NCBI RefSeq assembly: GCF_000686025.1
Contig: NZ_JMLQ01000011.1
Location: 1 to 64,000, forward strand
Reading direction: 5' to 3'
DNA length: 64,000 nucleotides
Source of the DNA: Rhodococcus sp. UNC23MFCrub1.1
GTDB taxonomy: Bacteria > Actinomycetota > Actinomycetes > Mycobacteriales > Mycobacteriaceae
A program made the position numbers and the translations under genes. Shown here piece by piece: positions 38,486 to 52,269 of the stretch. Every line of letters starts with the position of its first letter. The first letter of the stretch is position 1. Under the pieces are notes generated by a model that ran no database searches, was not told the origin of the DNA, and saw nothing but the letters and a program-made list of their open reading frames with translations.

Positions 38486-40003
38486 CTAGCTGCAGGCGGC
38501 GATGACGAGTTCCTTGACTCGCGCGGGGTCGGCCTGGCCCTTGGTCGCTTTCATGACGGCACCGACGATGGCACCGGCGGCCTGCACCTTGCCGCCGCGG
38601 ATCTTCTCCGCGACGGAGGGGTTGGCCGCGAGCGCCTCGGACACGGCCGTCTCGAGCGCCGAATCGTCTTGCACGACAGCGAGTCCGCGTGCCTCGACGA
38701 CGGCGTCGGGGTCACCCTCACCATCGAGGACACCGTCGACCACCTTGCGGGCGTTGGCGTTGGTGAGTGTGCGGTCGGCGACCAGCGCGGCGACGCGGGC
38801 CACCTGAACCGGGGTGATCGCCAGGTCCGCGAGGTCGACGCCGCGGGTGTTGGCCTGCTGCGACAGGTACGCCACCCACCAGCTGCGGGCGGCGTCGGGT
38901 GTCGCACCGACGTCGACGGTCGCGGTGATGAGGCCGAGGGCATCGGCGTTGACGACGTCGCGCATGACGAGATCGGACCAGCCCCACTCCTTCTGGATGC
39001 GAGAGCGGGTGATCCACGGCGCCTCAGGAATGGTGGCGCGCAGTTCCTCGACCCAGGCGGCGTCCGGGGCGACCGGCTCGAGATCGGGCTCCGGGAAGTA
39101 GCGGTAGTCCTCCGCGGTCTCTTTCTTGCGACCGGGCGCAGTGCTGCCGTCGGCCTCCTGGAAGTGCCGCGTCTCCTGCACGATCTCGCCGCCCTCCGCG
39201 AGAACTGCTGCCTGACGGCGCATCTCGTAGCGGACGGCGACCTCGACGCTCTTGAGGGAGTTGACGTTCTTGGTCTCGGTCCGGGTGCCGAACTCGGTGG
39301 CGCCCTTCTCCATCAGCGAGACGTTGGCATCGCACCGGAGCGAGCCCTGGTCCATCCGCACGTCGGACACGCCGAGCTCGCGGATCAGTTCCCGCAGCGC
39401 GGTGACGTAGGCGCGGGCCACCTCGGGCGCGCGGTCGCCGGCGCCCTCGATGGTCTTGGTGACGATCTCGACGAGAGGCACACCGGCCCGGTTGTAGTCC
39501 AGCAGTGAGTGACTCGCTCCGTCGATGCGACCGGTGGCGCCGCCGACGTGCAACGACTTGCCGGTGTCCTCCTCCATGTGGGCGCGCTCGATGTCGACCC
39601 GCCACGTGGACCCGTCGTCGAGCACCACGTCGAGATAGCCCTCGGTGGCGATCGGCTCGTCGTACTGCGAGATCTGGTAGTTCTTCGGCTGGTCCGGGTA
39701 GAAGTAGTTCTTCCGCGCGAACCGACCCCACGGCGTGATCGAGCAGTTCAGCGCGAGGCCGATCCGGATGGCGGACTCGACGGCAGCCGCGTTGACCACC
39801 GGGAGCGCACCCGGCAGGCCGAGGCACACAGGGCACACCTGGGTGTTGGGCTCGGCACCGAACTCGGTGGGGCATCCACAGAACATCTTGGTGGCGGTAC
39901 CGAGCTCGACATGCACCTCCATGCCCAGCACGGGGTCGTACCGGGAGATCACCTCGTCGTAATCCATCAGGCTCGTCGAGTGCGATGAGGTGGCAGCAGT
40001 CAT
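38486..40003 (-). CDS. gatB: Asp/Glu-tRNA(Asn/Gln) amidotransferase subunit B
   Basis: GatCAB converts misacylated Glu-tRNA-Gln (and Asp-tRNA-Asn) to the amide. GatB binds the tRNA and carries the kinase site. The 505-aa protein has [19 protein letters not shown] with zinc-type cysteines (CGC...CPVC) at residues 27-62, the conserved [18 protein letters not shown] near 90 and a C-terminal YqeY-like domain. The ATG at 40003 has TAAACT 7 nt upstream (40011-40016) and no ribosome site, so it is probably leaderless and separate from gatCA. Confidence 0.95.
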   Translation of the reverse strand: MTAATSSHSTSLMDYDEVISRYDPVLGMEVHVELGTATKMFCGCPTEFGAEPNTQVCPVCLGLPGALPVVNAAAVESAIRIGLALNCSITPWGRFARKNYFYPDQPKNYQISQYDEPIATEGYLDVVLDDGSTWRVDIERAHMEEDTGKSLHVGGATGRIDGASHSLLDYNRAGVPLVEIVTKTIEGAGDRAPEVARAYVTALRELIRELGVSDVRMDQGSLRCDANVSLMEKGATEFGTRTETKNVNSLKSVEVAVRYEMRRQAAVLAEGGEIVQETRHFQEADGSTAPGRKKETAEDYRYFPEPDLEPVAPDAAWVEELRATIPEAPWITRSRIQKEWGWSDLVMRDVVNADALGLITATVDVGATPDAARSWWVAYLSQQANTRGVDLADLAITPVQVARVAALVADRTLTNANARKVVDGVLDGEGDPDAVVEARGLAVVQDDSALETAVSEALAANPSVAEKIRGGKVQAAGAIVGAVMKATKGQADPARVKELVIAACS

Positions 40004-40047
40004 GGTGCCGAGTTTACTGCGGACCGGTGGGCCGAACCCCCTCGGTG

Positions 40048-41079
40048 TCAGCCGAAGAAGGCGGCCGCGTCCAGGTAGCGACTCTCGGGAACCCGCTTGA
40101 GCTGGCGGACGGCCTCCTCGAGGTCCACCAGGCCGATCTCGGCGCCCTGGAGGGAGACCATCTTGCCCTTCTCCCCCGCGTGCACGGCGTCGACGGCGTT
40201 GACGCCGAAACGGGTGGCGAGGACGCGGTCGTACGGAGTGGGCTTGCCGCCGCGCTGCACGTGGCCCAGCACCGTGGTGCGGACCTCCTTGTTGATGCGG
40301 CGTTCGATCTCGACGCCCAATTGCTGTGCGACACCGGTGAACCGGACGTGGCCGAACTCGTCGATTCCTCCGTCGCGGATCTCCATCGACCCCTCCTTGG
40401 GCGTCGCTCCCTCGGCGACGACGCAGATGAAGTGGGAGTCCCCGCGCTGGAACCGCTTCTTCACCAGATCGCACACCTCCTGGACGTCGAAGGGCTGCTC
40501 GGGGATCAGTGTCATGTGCGCGCCGGACGCGAGGCCGGAGTGCAGCGCGATCCAGCCGGCGTGCCGCCCCATCACCTCGACGAGCATGACGCGCTGGTGG
40601 GACTCGGCGGTGCTGTGCAGCCGATCGATCGCGTCGGTGGCGATGGTGAGTGCCGTGTCGAAACCGAACGTGACGTCGGTGCAGTCGATGTCGTTGTCGA
40701 TGGTCTTGGGAACCCCGATGACGGGCACGCCCTCCTGCGACAGCCAGTGTCCGGCGGTCAACGTGCCCTCGCCGCCGATGGGGATGAGCACGTCGATGCC
40801 GTTGTCGTCCATCGTCTGCTTGATCTGGTCGAGCCCCGCCCGCAGCTTCTCGGGATTGACGCGTGCGGTCCCCAGGATGGTGCCGCCCTTGGTGAGCAGT
40901 CGATCGTTGCGATCGTCGTTGCGCAGTTGGATACGACGGTCCTCGAGCAGGCCGCGCCAGCCGTCGAGGAATCCGACCACCGACGACCCGTAGCGGGCGT
41001 CCGCCGTGCGTACGACGGCCCTGATGACCGCGTTGAGTCCCGGGCAGTCGCCGCCGCCGGTCAGTACTCCGATACGCAT
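40048..41079 (-). CDS. pfkA: 6-Phosphofructokinase (group III)
   Basis: Phosphorylates fructose-6-phosphate in glycolysis. The 343-aa protein has [20 protein letters not shown] at the N terminus, [12 protein letters not shown] near residue 102 and [20 protein letters not shown] near 124. Gly in GGEGT and Lys in VPKTIDND is the residue pair of actinobacterial group III enzymes, usually ATP-dependent; the Lys alone is also found in PPi-dependent enzymes. It lies between gatA and gatB, as in mycobacteria. Confidence 0.92.
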   Translation of the reverse strand: MRIGVLTGGGDCPGLNAVIRAVVRTADARYGSSVVGFLDGWRGLLEDRRIQLRNDDRNDRLLTKGGTILGTARVNPEKLRAGLDQIKQTMDDNGIDVLIPIGGEGTLTAGHWLSQEGVPVIGVPKTIDNDIDCTDVTFGFDTALTIATDAIDRLHSTAESHQRVMLVEVMGRHAGWIALHSGLASGAHMTLIPEQPFDVQEVCDLVKKRFQRGDSHFICVVAEGATPKEGSMEIRDGGIDEFGHVRFTGVAQQLGVEIERRINKEVRTTVLGHVQRGGKPTPYDRVLATRFGVNAVDAVHAGEKGKMVSLQGAEIGLVDLEEAVRQLKRVPESRYLDAAAFFG

Positions 41080-41176
41080 GGGTCGGTGCCTCTCGTTCGC
41101 GGGTGTCGACGCGGGGTCGCCGCGCACGATGCTCGTCACCATCTTGCTACCTCCGGCGCGCGGAGGCACGGTCGGA

Positions 41177-42673
41177 TCAGATCGCGGACGGCTGGGGAAA
41201 CTCTCCCCGTGCGGCTTCGTACGCCGCACCGACCCGGTAGAGGCGATCGTCCGCCATCGCCGGAGCCATGATCTGCAGCCCGACCGGGAGACCGTCCGCG
41301 AGACCGGACGGCACCGACATGGCCGGGTGACCGGCCAGGTTGGTCGGCAGGGTGCAGAGGTCGTACAGGTACATGGCGATGGGGTCGTCGACCTTCTCGC
41401 CCAGCGCGAACGCCGTCGACGGGGTGGTGGGCGACACCAGGACGTCCACCTTCTCGTAGGCACGATCGAAGTCCCGGGCGATGAGCGTCCGGATCTTCAG
41501 AGCCTGGCCGTAGTACGCGTCGTAGTAGCCTGCGGACAGCGCATACGTCCCGATCATGATGCGGCGCTTGACCTCCGGGCCGAACCCGGCGGCACGCGAC
41601 ATCGCCATGACCTGATCGGCACTGTGCGTTCCGTCGTCACCGACCCGCAGTCCGTAGCGCATCGCGTCGAAGCGGGCGAGGTTGGACGACACCTCCGACG
41701 GGAGGATGAGGTAGTACGCGGCGAGGGCGTGATCGAAGTTGGGGCACGACACCTCCACCACCTCGGCGCCCAGCGAGGTGAGCACCTCGACGGCGGCGTC
41801 GAAGGAGGAGATGACCCCCGGCTGATAGGCGTCCGAGTGCAGTTCCTTGACGACGCCGACGCGCACGCCCGTCAGATCTCCACCCGCGCCGCGGCGCGCC
41901 GCCGCGACGACGTCCGGCACCGCCGCGTCGACCGACGTCGAGTCGCGGGGGTCGTGTCCGGCGATGACCTGGTGCAGCAACGCGGTGTCGAGCACCGTCC
42001 GCCCGCAGGGTCCGCCCTGATCCAGGGAGGAGGCGCAGGCGATGAGCCCGTACCGGGAGACGCCGCCGTACGTCGGCTTGCACCCGACGGTTCCGGTGAC
42101 GGCGGCCGGTTGCCGGATCGAGCCACCGGTGTCGGTACCGATGGCCAACGGTGCCTGGAACGAGGCGAGCGCCGCGGCCGAACCGCCGCCCGATCCACCC
42201 GGCACCCGAGTGGTGTCCCACGGGTTCAGGGTGGGTCCGTACGCGCTGTTCTCGGTGGACGACCCCATCGCGAACTCGTCCATGTTGGTCTTGCCCAGCA
42301 ACGGGATTCCCGCGGCACGCAGCCTCGCGGTGACCGTGGCGTCGTACGGCGAGACCCATCCCTCGAGGATCTTCGAGCCGGCGGTGGTGGGCATGTCCGT
42401 GGTGGTGAACACGTCCTTCAGCGCCAACGGGACGCCGGCCAACTCCGACGCGGGCGTCTCACCCGCGTCCAACGCGTCGTCGACGCGCTGGGCGGCGGCG
42501 ATCGCCTCGTCCCCCGCGACGTGCAGGAAGGCGTGCAGCGTTCCGTCGACCTCGGCGATGCGATCGAGGTGGGCGCGAGTGACCTCCACGGCGGAGACCT
42601 CGCGGGTGCGGATCTTCGCGGCCAGGTCGGACGCGGTGGACCGGATCAGATCGGTCTGCTCGGCGGCGGTCAT
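41177..42673 (-). CDS. gatA: Asp/Glu-tRNA(Asn/Gln) amidotransferase subunit A
   Basis: The glutaminase subunit that supplies ammonia to GatB. The 498-aa amidase-signature protein has the catalytic Lys in VPLALKDVF near residue 78, and the Ser-cis-Ser pair in [14 protein letters not shown] followed by [12 protein letters not shown] near 150-180. The ATG at 42673 overlaps the gatC stop by one base (TGATG); a GTG at 42676 would overlap by four. The two genes are translationally coupled. Confidence 0.95.
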   Translation of the reverse strand: MTAAEQTDLIRSTASDLAAKIRTREVSAVEVTRAHLDRIAEVDGTLHAFLHVAGDEAIAAAQRVDDALDAGETPASELAGVPLALKDVFTTTDMPTTAGSKILEGWVSPYDATVTARLRAAGIPLLGKTNMDEFAMGSSTENSAYGPTLNPWDTTRVPGGSGGGSAAALASFQAPLAIGTDTGGSIRQPAAVTGTVGCKPTYGGVSRYGLIACASSLDQGGPCGRTVLDTALLHQVIAGHDPRDSTSVDAAVPDVVAAARRGAGGDLTGVRVGVVKELHSDAYQPGVISSFDAAVEVLTSLGAEVVEVSCPNFDHALAAYYLILPSEVSSNLARFDAMRYGLRVGDDGTHSADQVMAMSRAAGFGPEVKRRIMIGTYALSAGYYDAYYGQALKIRTLIARDFDRAYEKVDVLVSPTTPSTAFALGEKVDDPIAMYLYDLCTLPTNLAGHPAMSVPSGLADGLPVGLQIMAPAMADDRLYRVGAAYEAARGEFPQPSAI

Positions 42674-42969
42674 CACTCTTCTCCCAGGATGCGCGGCACC
42701 GCGAAGCGGCTCTGTTCGGACGCGGGCGCCTCGGCGAGGGCACTGTCCGGGCCGAGACCCGGGACGATGACGTCTGGCCGGGTGACGTTGGTCACAGCGA
42801 GCGGACTCGCTGTGGCGTCGACGTCCGAGACGTCGACCTCCGACACCGCCTTCACGTGGCCCAGAATGGCGTCGAGCTGACCGGCGAACGCATCGAGTTC
42901 GTGCTCCTCGAGCGCGAGCCGGGACAGTCGTGCGAGGTGGGCGACCTCGTCGCGGGATATGGCAGACAC
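42673..42969 (-). CDS. gatC: Asp/Glu-tRNA(Asn/Gln) amidotransferase subunit C
   Basis: The 98-aa stabilising subunit that wraps GatA and Gat[21 protein letters not shown] and the C-terminal [13 protein letters not shown] are typical. GTG start at 42969. Confidence 0.93.
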   Translation of the reverse strand: MSAISRDEVAHLARLSRLALEEHELDAFAGQLDAILGHVKAVSEVDVSDVDATASPLAVTNVTRPDVIVPGLGPDSALAEAPASEQSRFAVPRILGEE

Positions 42970-43142
42970 GTCCGTCAGGCCCCCTTCGATTCGTAACGCA
43001 TGCCGAGCAGCCTAGTTCGTGGCGACCACCCCACCGTCACGGCCTCGCGTCGCGGCGAGGGACGGCGAGCCCGGCCGTCCTCCACCTTCTCGTGGGCCGC
43101 GTGCGACTCGATGGAGACGGCGTCGAGTGCGAGGATGTCGGC

Positions 43143-45905
<2,763 letters not shown>

Positions 45906-45949
45906 CTATCGGAGCGCTCCGACACCGTTCCCGGTGACGAAGGCCGGTG

Positions 45950-46975
45950 TCACAGCGCGTCGGGATCCTCGGTGAAAGCAGCGCGGACGTCGCGCAGCAC
46001 CGTCAGAGCGTGCCGGGCCCACGGCAGGCTCGCGCCGGACAACCCACACGTGGGTGAGACGGCGACGCGCTCGGCGAGGTACCGCCTCGGGAAGCCCAAC
46101 CGATCCATCAGTTCCACTGCGGGCGCCGCACTCTCGCGCCACGCCGGGTACTTCTCCGGGTCGGTTCCCGGCACCACCCCCAGGACGGCGACACCGCCGC
46201 TCTCCAGGTAATCGCCGACCGCGTCGTACCGCGACGTGGACAGCAGGGACAGATCGAACGAGACGCCGTGCACCCCGCTGCGTCCGAAGACCTCGAACGG
46301 GACGTCGGCGGAGCACGTGTGCACGATCACGGGTCGGTTCACCCGCTGCACCACCGAGCCCAGCAGGTCGGCCACCTCCGGCGCCGGCACCGCGGCGATC
46401 TGCTCGAGGCTCGTCACGCCCTGCAGGCGACCGGCCAGCACGGCCGCGATGCGAGGTTCGTCGAACTGGACGACCACCTCGGCGCCGAGCCGCCTCGCGA
46501 CCTCGTCGGCGTGCGCGGCCACTCCCTCGGCCAACGACCCGGCGATGTCGCGCACCGCACCGCGGTCGGTCAAGGCGCGGTGACCGAACGCCAGCTCGAT
46601 GTCCGCGGCCATCGTGAGCGGGCCCGCGGCCTGCACCTTGACGGCGCGGCCGGATCCGCGCAGCCCGGCCAGTTCCCACTGCTCCTCGAGAACGTCGAGG
46701 TCCTCCGTCAGGAAGTCGCGGGCCCGGCGGCTCGTCGTACTCGGCCGTCGGCTCACGCGGTATCCGCTGGTGGCTGCATCGATCTCGATGTCGACCAGCA
46801 GCACGCCGGTGCGCCCGATCATGTCGGCGCCGAGACCTCGCGCCGGTAGTTCCACGACGTGCGGCAGGTCGGGGAGCTCGCCGATCACCGTCGTGACGGC
46901 GTTCGCGATGTCCGTTCCCGGCCACGAGCCGATACCCGTCGCCACGCCTGCCAGAGCGGCAGCAGGATCCGTCAC
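45950..46975 (-). CDS. MetE-like (cobalamin-independent methionine synthase C-terminal family) protein
   Basis: A 341-aa TIM-barrel protein resembling only the C-terminal half of Met[15 protein letters not shown] at the N terminus, [14 protein letters not shown] near residue 165, the zinc-type [12 protein letters not shown] near 217 and VSPTCGLSG near 308 keep the His-Cys...Cys pattern of zinc ligands. It lacks the MetE N-terminal folate domain, so the methyl donor and acceptor are uncertain; a role in sulfur or tRNA-thiolation metabolism is suggested only by its 4-bp overlap with mnmA. It matches Rv3015c. Confidence 0.82.
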   Translation of the reverse strand: MTDPAAALAGVATGIGSWPGTDIANAVTTVIGELPDLPHVVELPARGLGADMIGRTGVLLVDIEIDAATSGYRVSRRPSTTSRRARDFLTEDLDVLEEQWELAGLRGSGRAVKVQAAGPLTMAADIELAFGHRALTDRGAVRDIAGSLAEGVAAHADEVARRLGAEVVVQFDEPRIAAVLAGRLQGVTSLEQIAAVPAPEVADLLGSVVQRVNRPVIVHTCSADVPFEVFGRSGVHGVSFDLSLLSTSRYDAVGDYLESGGVAVLGVVPGTDPEKYPAWRESAAPAVELMDRLGFPRRYLAERVAVSPTCGLSGASLPWARHALTVLRDVRAAFTEDPDAL

Positions 46976-48081
46976 GGGCGAGCGGACGCGGTGAGTGGCG
47001 ACTCGGCGGAGGTTGCCGCGATGGTGCCGCTGCCGACCACGATGTCGCCTGCCGGGTCGGGGCGGTACAGCACGGCTGCCTGACCACGTGCGACTCCGGT
47101 GAGCGGGGACCGCAGACCGATGCGCAGGGTGTCGCCGTCGACACGAGCGACGGCGTCTGCGAGTCCGCCGTGTGCCCGGACCTGGACGACGCAGTCCACG
47201 TCGCCCTCGGGCGGCGTGCCGGACGTCCAGACGGGTGTGCTCGCATCGATGCCGTACACGTCGAGGCGGCTCGCCGAGCCGACCCGGACGGTCCCGGTCT
47301 CGGACTCGATGGAGGTGACGTACCGCGGCTTGCCGTCGGCGGCCGGTCCCTCGACGCCCAGGCCCTTGCGCTGGCCGACGGTGAACCCGTGCACACCGTC
47401 GTGCTCGGCGAGCACCGCGCCGGAGTCCGCGTCGACCACCGATCCGGGGCGCACGCCGATACGGGCGCCGAGGAACGCCCGGGTGTCGCCGGACGGGATG
47501 AAGCAGATGTCGTGACTGTCGGGCTTGTCCGCGACGGCGAGACCGCGGCGGGCGGCCTCGTCACGCACCTCCGCCTTCGGGGTGTCCCCGATCGGGAACA
47601 GGGCACGGGACAGCTGGCGCGCGGTGAGGACGCCCAGCACGTACGACTGGTCCTTGTCGGCATCGACCGCACGACGCAGCACGCCGTCCTCGAGCCGGGC
47701 GTAGTGGCCGGTGGCGACCGCGTCGAAACCGAGCGCCTCGGCCCGATCGGCGAGCGCCGCGAACTTGATCTTCTCGTTGCAGCGCAGGCATGGGTTCGGG
47801 GTCTCGCCTGCGGCGTAGGACGCGACGAAGTCGTCGATCACGTCTTCCTTGAACCGATCCGCGAAATCCCAGACGTAGAACGGGATCCCGAGCACGTCCG
47901 CGGCACGGCGCGCGTCCCCGGCGTCCTCCTTGGAGCAGCACCCGCGCGACCCGGTGCGCAGAGCGCCGGGAGCGGTGGACAGCGCCAGGTGCACCCCGAC
48001 CACCTCGTGGCCGGCATCGACGGCACGCGCCGCCGCCACGGCGGAATCGACGCCGCCGCTCATCGCTGCCAGAACTCTCAT
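46972..48081 (-). CDS. mnmA: tRNA-specific 2-thiouridylase
   Basis: Introduces the 2-thio group at U34 of tRNA-Lys, -Glu and -Gln. The 369-aa protein has the PP-loop [15 protein letters not shown], catalytic Cys in [15 protein letters not shown] near residue 95 and the second Cys in [14 protein letters not shown] near 196. The ATG at 48081 is 30 nt after the cysteine desulfurase stop; its own stop overlaps the MetE-like gene (GTGA). The desulfurase likely supplies the sulfur. Confidence 0.95.
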   Translation of the reverse strand: MRVLAAMSGGVDSAVAAARAVDAGHEVVGVHLALSTAPGALRTGSRGCCSKEDAGDARRAADVLGIPFYVWDFADRFKEDVIDDFVASYAAGETPNPCLRCNEKIKFAALADRAEALGFDAVATGHYARLEDGVLRRAVDADKDQSYVLGVLTARQLSRALFPIGDTPKAEVRDEAARRGLAVADKPDSHDICFIPSGDTRAFLGARIGVRPGSVVDADSGAVLAEHDGVHGFTVGQRKGLGVEGPAADGKPRYVTSIESETGTVRVGSASRLDVYGIDASTPVWTSGTPPEGDVDCVVQVRAHGGLADAVARVDGDTLRIGLRSPLTGVARGQAAVLYRPDPAGDIVVGSGTIAATSAESPLTASARP

Positions 48082-48111
48082 GTCACCACTCTTCTCGTCT
48101 CGACGTTCTCG

Positions 48112-49320
48112 TCATCTCGAACTGGACGCCATGCCGGCGGCCCGCGCACGTTCGACGACGCGCGGCAGGACCTCGAGCAGTACGTCGACATCGGCGTCGG
48201 TGCTGGTGTGGCCCAAGGAGAACCGCAGTGATCCGCGGGCATCGGCCGCATCGACGCCCATCGCCAGCAGCACATGACTCGCCCGTGCGACACCCGCCGT
48301 GCACGCGGATCCAGTCGAGCACTCGACACCGGAGGCGTCGAGCAACATCAACAGTGAATCGCCCTCGCATCCGGGGAACGTGACGTGCACGTTGCCGGGG
48401 AGTCTGTCCGCGCCGCGGGCACCGTTGACCGACGCGCCGGGCACCGCGTCGAGGACACCCTCGATGACACGCTCGCGCAACGCCACGAGCCGCGCCTCGG
48501 TGTCGGCCCGTCCGGCGACGGCGACGTCGAGGGCGGCCGCCATGCCCACTGCACCTGCCGTGTCGGGCGTCCCGGACCGGACGTCGCGTTCCTGACCGCC
48601 TCCGTGCAGCAGTGATTCGCAGGGCACCGAGCGTCCGAGCAGCAGCGCGCCGACGCCCTGGGGTCCGCCGAACTTGTGTGCCGCGATGGACAGCGCGGAG
48701 AGACCACTGGACGCGAAGTCGAGCTCACGGACACCGGCCACCTGGACCGCGTCGCTGTGCATGGGCACGTCGAACTCGGCCGCGATGGCAGCGAGTTCGC
48801 GGATCGCCATGATGGTGCCCACCTCGTTGTTCGCCCACATGATCGACACGACGGCGACCTCGTCGGCGTGCAGCTCGAGTTCTCGGCGCAGCGTCGACGG
48901 GAGGACGCGGCCGTCGGCCTCGACCGGCAACCAGGACACCGCGGCGCCCTCGTGACGTTCGAGCCACTCCACGGCATCGAGCACGGCGTGATGCTCGACC
49001 GAGCTGGTGATCACACGGACGCGACGAGGATCACGCGCTCGGCGTGCCCAGAAGATACCCTTGACCGCCAGATTGTCGCTCTCGGTGCCGCCGGAGGTGA
49101 AGATGACCTCGGACGGACGAGCGCCCAGCGCCGCGGCGATGGACTCCCGCGACTCCTCGATGCGGCGGCGGGCCGTGCGCCCCGATCCGTGCAGGGACGA
49201 CGCGTTTCCCACGGTCCGATGGATCTCCGTCATCGCCTCGATCGCCGCGGGGACCATCGGAGTGGTCGCGGCATGATCGAGGTACACCGGCGTTCCGGGC
49301 ACACGTGGGGGCTGTGGCAT
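48112..49320 (-). CDS. iscS: Cysteine desulfurase (IscS/NifS-like)
   Basis: PLP enzyme that removes sulfur from cysteine as a persulfide. The 402-aa protein has [19 protein letters not shown] near residue 12, [15 protein letters not shown] near 105, the PLP lysine in [17 protein letters not shown] near 208, and the catalytic Cys in [19 protein letters not shown] near 330. No iscU or isc cluster scaffold follows; mnmA is next, so tRNA thiolation is the probable use, with a general Fe-S role possible. Confidence 0.92.
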   Translation of the reverse strand: MPQPPRVPGTPVYLDHAATTPMVPAAIEAMTEIHRTVGNASSLHGSGRTARRRIEESRESIAAALGARPSEVIFTSGGTESDNLAVKGIFWARRARDPRRVRVITSSVEHHAVLDAVEWLERHEGAAVSWLPVEADGRVLPSTLRRELELHADEVAVVSIMWANNEVGTIMAIRELAAIAAEFDVPMHSDAVQVAGVRELDFASSGLSALSIAAHKFGGPQGVGALLLGRSVPCESLLHGGGQERDVRSGTPDTAGAVGMAAALDVAVAGRADTEARLVALRERVIEGVLDAVPGASVNGARGADRLPGNVHVTFPGCEGDSLLMLLDASGVECSTGSACTAGVARASHVLLAMGVDAADARGSLRFSLGHTSTDADVDVLLEVLPRVVERARAAGMASSSR

Positions 49321-49390
49321 GACGTGGTCCAGGATAACCGGTCGCGGACCCCGCCTCTCCCCCGCGCGAGCACGCCCGAACTGCCGTGCG

Positions 49391-50302
49391 TCAGCTCGCC
49401 CGCACGACGGTTCCGGCGTACTCACCGGGGCGGACCGGCTGGGCGAGCCGATCCCGGCGCGGCAGTCGCGTGCGGGTGACGCGCAGGGGCGGAACTGCCG
49501 TCTCGTCCTGGTGTCGGCGCACGGCCAACTCCGCGCTGCGCGCCAGCAGTCGACGATCGTCGATGGGCGCGATGTCCTCGCACACCCGCACGGCGGCACG
49601 GACGCCCTTCAGCCGCAGGATCCTCGACATCGACTCGCCGATGGTCTCGTCGCCCACGAAGGCGGTGGCCGTCGTCGGACGGTGGTCGACGTCGCGGTAG
49701 GTGACCGCGATCGGCCGCACCACCGCACCGGCGTCGATGGCCGCCTGGAACAGGGCGGGACGGAACGATCCGTAGGCGGTTCCGCACCAGGTGGTGCCCT
49801 CGGGGAAGACGACCACCGTGGCTCCCGATCGCAAGGCCTCGGTCACCTCGTCGACGGTGCCGGGCAGGGAGCGGAGTCGCTCACGGGCGATGGGGACGAC
49901 CCGCACGATGCGTGCGAGCAGACCCAGGACGGGCCAGTCCACGAGGTCCGCGCGGGCGACGAAGCGGCACGGGAAACAGGCTGCCAGCACCAGGACGTCC
50001 GTCCAGGACACGTGATTGGCGACGACGAGCGTTCCGACGCCGGTGGGCTCGGCCGTGCGGTCGCCGTCCAGAGTCACCCGGACACCGAGCGCGCCGAGGA
50101 GTCCCCTGGCTCCGGCACGTGCGGCGGCGCGTCGACCGCCCGCCGGCAACACCCGGCCCGCCAGCAGGAGCGGGACCACGGCGAGCAGCACCGCCACCAG
50201 GACGCAGCGCACCACCACGCGTGCGGTGCCCACGGTCGCCGAGACCGCCGGATGGCACCCCGTCCCGCACGGGCTGGCGGGCATCCAGGCGTGTGTCGTC
50301 AC
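49391..50302 (-). CDS. 1-Acyl-glycerol-3-phosphate acyltransferase-like protein (PlsC/OlsA family)
   Basis: A 303-aa membrane-associated acyltransferase. A hydrophobic anchor ([19 protein letters not shown]) lies near residue 35, the NHVSWTD box (HX4D) near residue 95, and the FPEGTT motif near residue 165. It would acylate lysophosphatidate or, as an OlsA homologue, lyso-ornithine lipid. The GTG at 50302 overlaps the upstream N-acyltransferase stop by 4 bp (GTGA), so both are probably one lipid-synthesis unit. Confidence 0.85.
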   Translation of the reverse strand: MTTHAWMPASPCGTGCHPAVSATVGTARVVVRCVLVAVLLAVVPLLLAGRVLPAGGRRAAARAGARGLLGALGVRVTLDGDRTAEPTGVGTLVVANHVSWTDVLVLAACFPCRFVARADLVDWPVLGLLARIVRVVPIARERLRSLPGTVDEVTEALRSGATVVVFPEGTTWCGTAYGSFRPALFQAAIDAGAVVRPIAVTYRDVDHRPTTATAFVGDETIGESMSRILRLKGVRAAVRVCEDIAPIDDRRLLARSAELAVRRHQDETAVPPLRVTRTRLPRRDRLAQPVRPGEYAGTVVRAS

Positions 50303-51138
50303 GCGTGCGACTCCGCGGTCGCCGCGGCCGAGCGGAGCCGGTCGAGATAGCGGACGTTGGCGTCCTTCATGTGCAGGAGGGTGACGAAGTCCGCGACGCC
50401 GAAATCGGGATCGTGGGCCGGCTCCCCGCAGATCGAGGCGCCCATGCGCAGATAGCCGCGCATCAGGGCCGGCACCGACGTGCGGGCGGGCGCCGTCATG
50501 TCGGCGAGGGCGACACCGTCGACGCGCACGGGGGTCCGGGGATACGCGCGGACCTCGGAGCGGTGCCGCTTCTCGACGAGGTCGTACACGCCCTTGACGT
50601 GCGCGCCGTCCGGCTCCCCGTCACCGAGTGCCATGGGGACCGACACACAGCCCATCACCCGGTCGTAGCCACCGAGGTCGATGTACCGGAGGATCCCGGA
50701 CCACATCAGCGCCAGCACCGAGCCGGATCGATGGCCCTCCAGGACGCACGCACGACCCATCTCGACCGTCCGCAACTCGTGTGCACGCAGTTCGCTGATG
50801 TCGAACTCCGTCGCCGTGTAGTACCCGCCGGCGCGCTCCGCACCGTCCGGGGTGAGCATGCGGTAGCAGCCGACACGATCGCCGGTGCGGTTGTCGACGA
50901 CGAGCAGGTGATCGCAGTGGTCGTCGAAGCGGTCGGCGTCGAGGCCGCCGTCGAAGGCGGTCGACTCGTACCCCGCTTCCGAGCCGAACACGGTGGCGCG
51001 CAACCGCTGCGCCGCGAGCACGTGTTCCGGGGTGGATCCGAGAACGAGTGAGTGGTGCTTGTCGGAGACGAGCACGTGCTCGTCGGCCGAGGACGGGGTG
51101 ATGACGGTCGGTGCCGAGTCGCACACATCTGATGTCAT
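50299..51138 (-). CDS. GNAT-type N-acyltransferase (OlsB-like)
   Basis: A 279-aa protein of the hemolysin/OlsB-like acyltransferase group (Acetyltransf_5). The characteristic order is VLAAQRLRATVFGSEAG near residue 35, DHLLVVDNRTGDRVGCYRML, then ELRTVEMGRACVLEGHRSGSVLALMW near 125 and RVMGCVSVPM. OlsB enzymes put a 3-hydroxyacyl chain on ornithine; the neighbouring PlsC-like gene would supply the second acylation. The amino acid and acyl donor are not predictable. The ATG at 51138 is preceded by TAGATCTAT, probably a -10 region, without a ribosome site. Confidence 0.8.
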   Translation of the reverse strand: MTSDVCDSAPTVITPSSADEHVLVSDKHHSLVLGSTPEHVLAAQRLRATVFGSEAGYESTAFDGGLDADRFDDHCDHLLVVDNRTGDRVGCYRMLTPDGAERAGGYYTATEFDISELRAHELRTVEMGRACVLEGHRSGSVLALMWSGILRYIDLGGYDRVMGCVSVPMALGDGEPDGAHVKGVYDLVEKRHRSEVRAYPRTPVRVDGVALADMTAPARTSVPALMRGYLRMGASICGEPAHDPDFGVADFVTLLHMKDANVRYLDRLRSAAATAESHA

Positions 51139-51211
51139 GGCACATAGATCTATCGAGCCCACTCGACGGCACTCACAACACGACGTGACCGGAAGGTGCA
51201 CGAACGACGAA

Positions 51212-51242
51212 AGCCCCGCTACCGACGAACGGTAGCGGGGCT
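51212..51242. terminator. Terminator of the etfBA operon
   Basis: A perfect 13-bp stem AGCCCCGCTACCG (51212-51224 with 51230-51242), 5-nt loop, lies 20 nt after the etfA stop codon on the minus strand and is followed by TTTCG. Confidence 0.85.
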
Positions 51243-51262
51243 CCCGGGTACTGCTGAGGGGA

Positions 51263-52219
51263 TCAGCCCTTGCGCTTCTTCACTGCCTCGGCGAGCTGAG
51301 GCGTGACGTCGAAGAGGTCTCCCACGACGCCGAAGTCCGCGATCTCGAAGATCGGTGCTTCCTCGTCCTTGTTGACGGCGACGATCGTCTTGGACGTCTG
51401 CATGCCGGCGCGGTGCTGGATCGCACCGGAGATGCCGAGCGCGACGTACAGCTGGGGCGAGACGGTCTTGCCCGTCTGACCCACCTGGAACTGGCCCGGG
51501 TAGTAGCCCGAGTCGACGGCTGCACGCGAGGCGCCGACGGCCGCACCGAGCGAGTCGGCCAGGTCCTCGACGACGGAGAACTTGTCCGCGCTGCCGACAC
51601 CGCGACCACCGGAGACGACGACCGACGCCTCGGTGAGTTCGGGGCGGTCGCCGCCGGCGACGGGCTCACGCGAGGTGACCTTGACGACGGCCTCCTCCTG
51701 CGCGGGAACCTCGACGTCGACACGCTCACCGGCACCGGCCTGCGGCTCGGCGTCGATGGCACCCGGGCGGAGCGAGATGACCGGGACGTCGCCGTTGGTC
51801 TTCGCCTCGACGGTGAACGCGCCACCGAAGATGGAGTACGTGGCGGACTTGTCGGCGTTGATCGCCACGACGTCCTGGTGCAGTCCGGCACCGAGGCGAG
51901 CGGCGAGACGACCCGCCACCTCCTTGCCCTCGATGCCACCGGACGTGAGGATCGCGGCGGGCGAGACCGACTCGGCCAGGGACGACAGCACGTCGACCTT
52001 GGGCGTGACGAGGAAGCCGTCGACGTCGGCGGACTCCGCGACATAGATCTTCGCGGCGCCGGCCTCGGTGAGTGCGGCGGCGATCGCGTCGGTGGTGCCC
52101 GGCGCTCCCGTGACCACCGCGGACGGCTCACCCAGAACGCGGGCGGCCGTGATGAGCTCGCTGGTGACCTTCTTCAGTGCCCCGTCTGCGTGCTCGACGA
52201 GTACGAGTACCTCTGCCAT
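51263..52219 (-). CDS. etfA: Electron transfer flavoprotein alpha subunit
   Basis: FAD-binding subunit that passes electrons from acyl-CoA dehydrogenases to the quinone pool. The 318-aa protein has an N-terminal adenine-nucleotide-alpha-hydrolase-like domain and the FAD domain with [37 protein letters not shown] and [27 protein letters not shown]. It lies 50 nt after etfB on the same strand and has AGGAGA upstream. Confidence 0.95.
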   Translation of the reverse strand: MAEVLVLVEHADGALKKVTSELITAARVLGEPSAVVTGAPGTTDAIAAALTEAGAAKIYVAESADVDGFLVTPKVDVLSSLAESVSPAAILTSGGIEGKEVAGRLAARLGAGLHQDVVAINADKSATYSIFGGAFTVEAKTNGDVPVISLRPGAIDAEPQAGAGERVDVEVPAQEEAVVKVTSREPVAGGDRPELTEASVVVSGGRGVGSADKFSVVEDLADSLGAAVGASRAAVDSGYYPGQFQVGQTGKTVSPQLYVALGISGAIQHRAGMQTSKTIVAVNKDEEAPIFEIADFGVVGDLFDVTPQLAEAVKKRKG

Positions 52220-52269
52220 GGTGTTTCTCCTGTACTGCAGTGAGACGAATGTGTGCTGGTGACGGGGAT

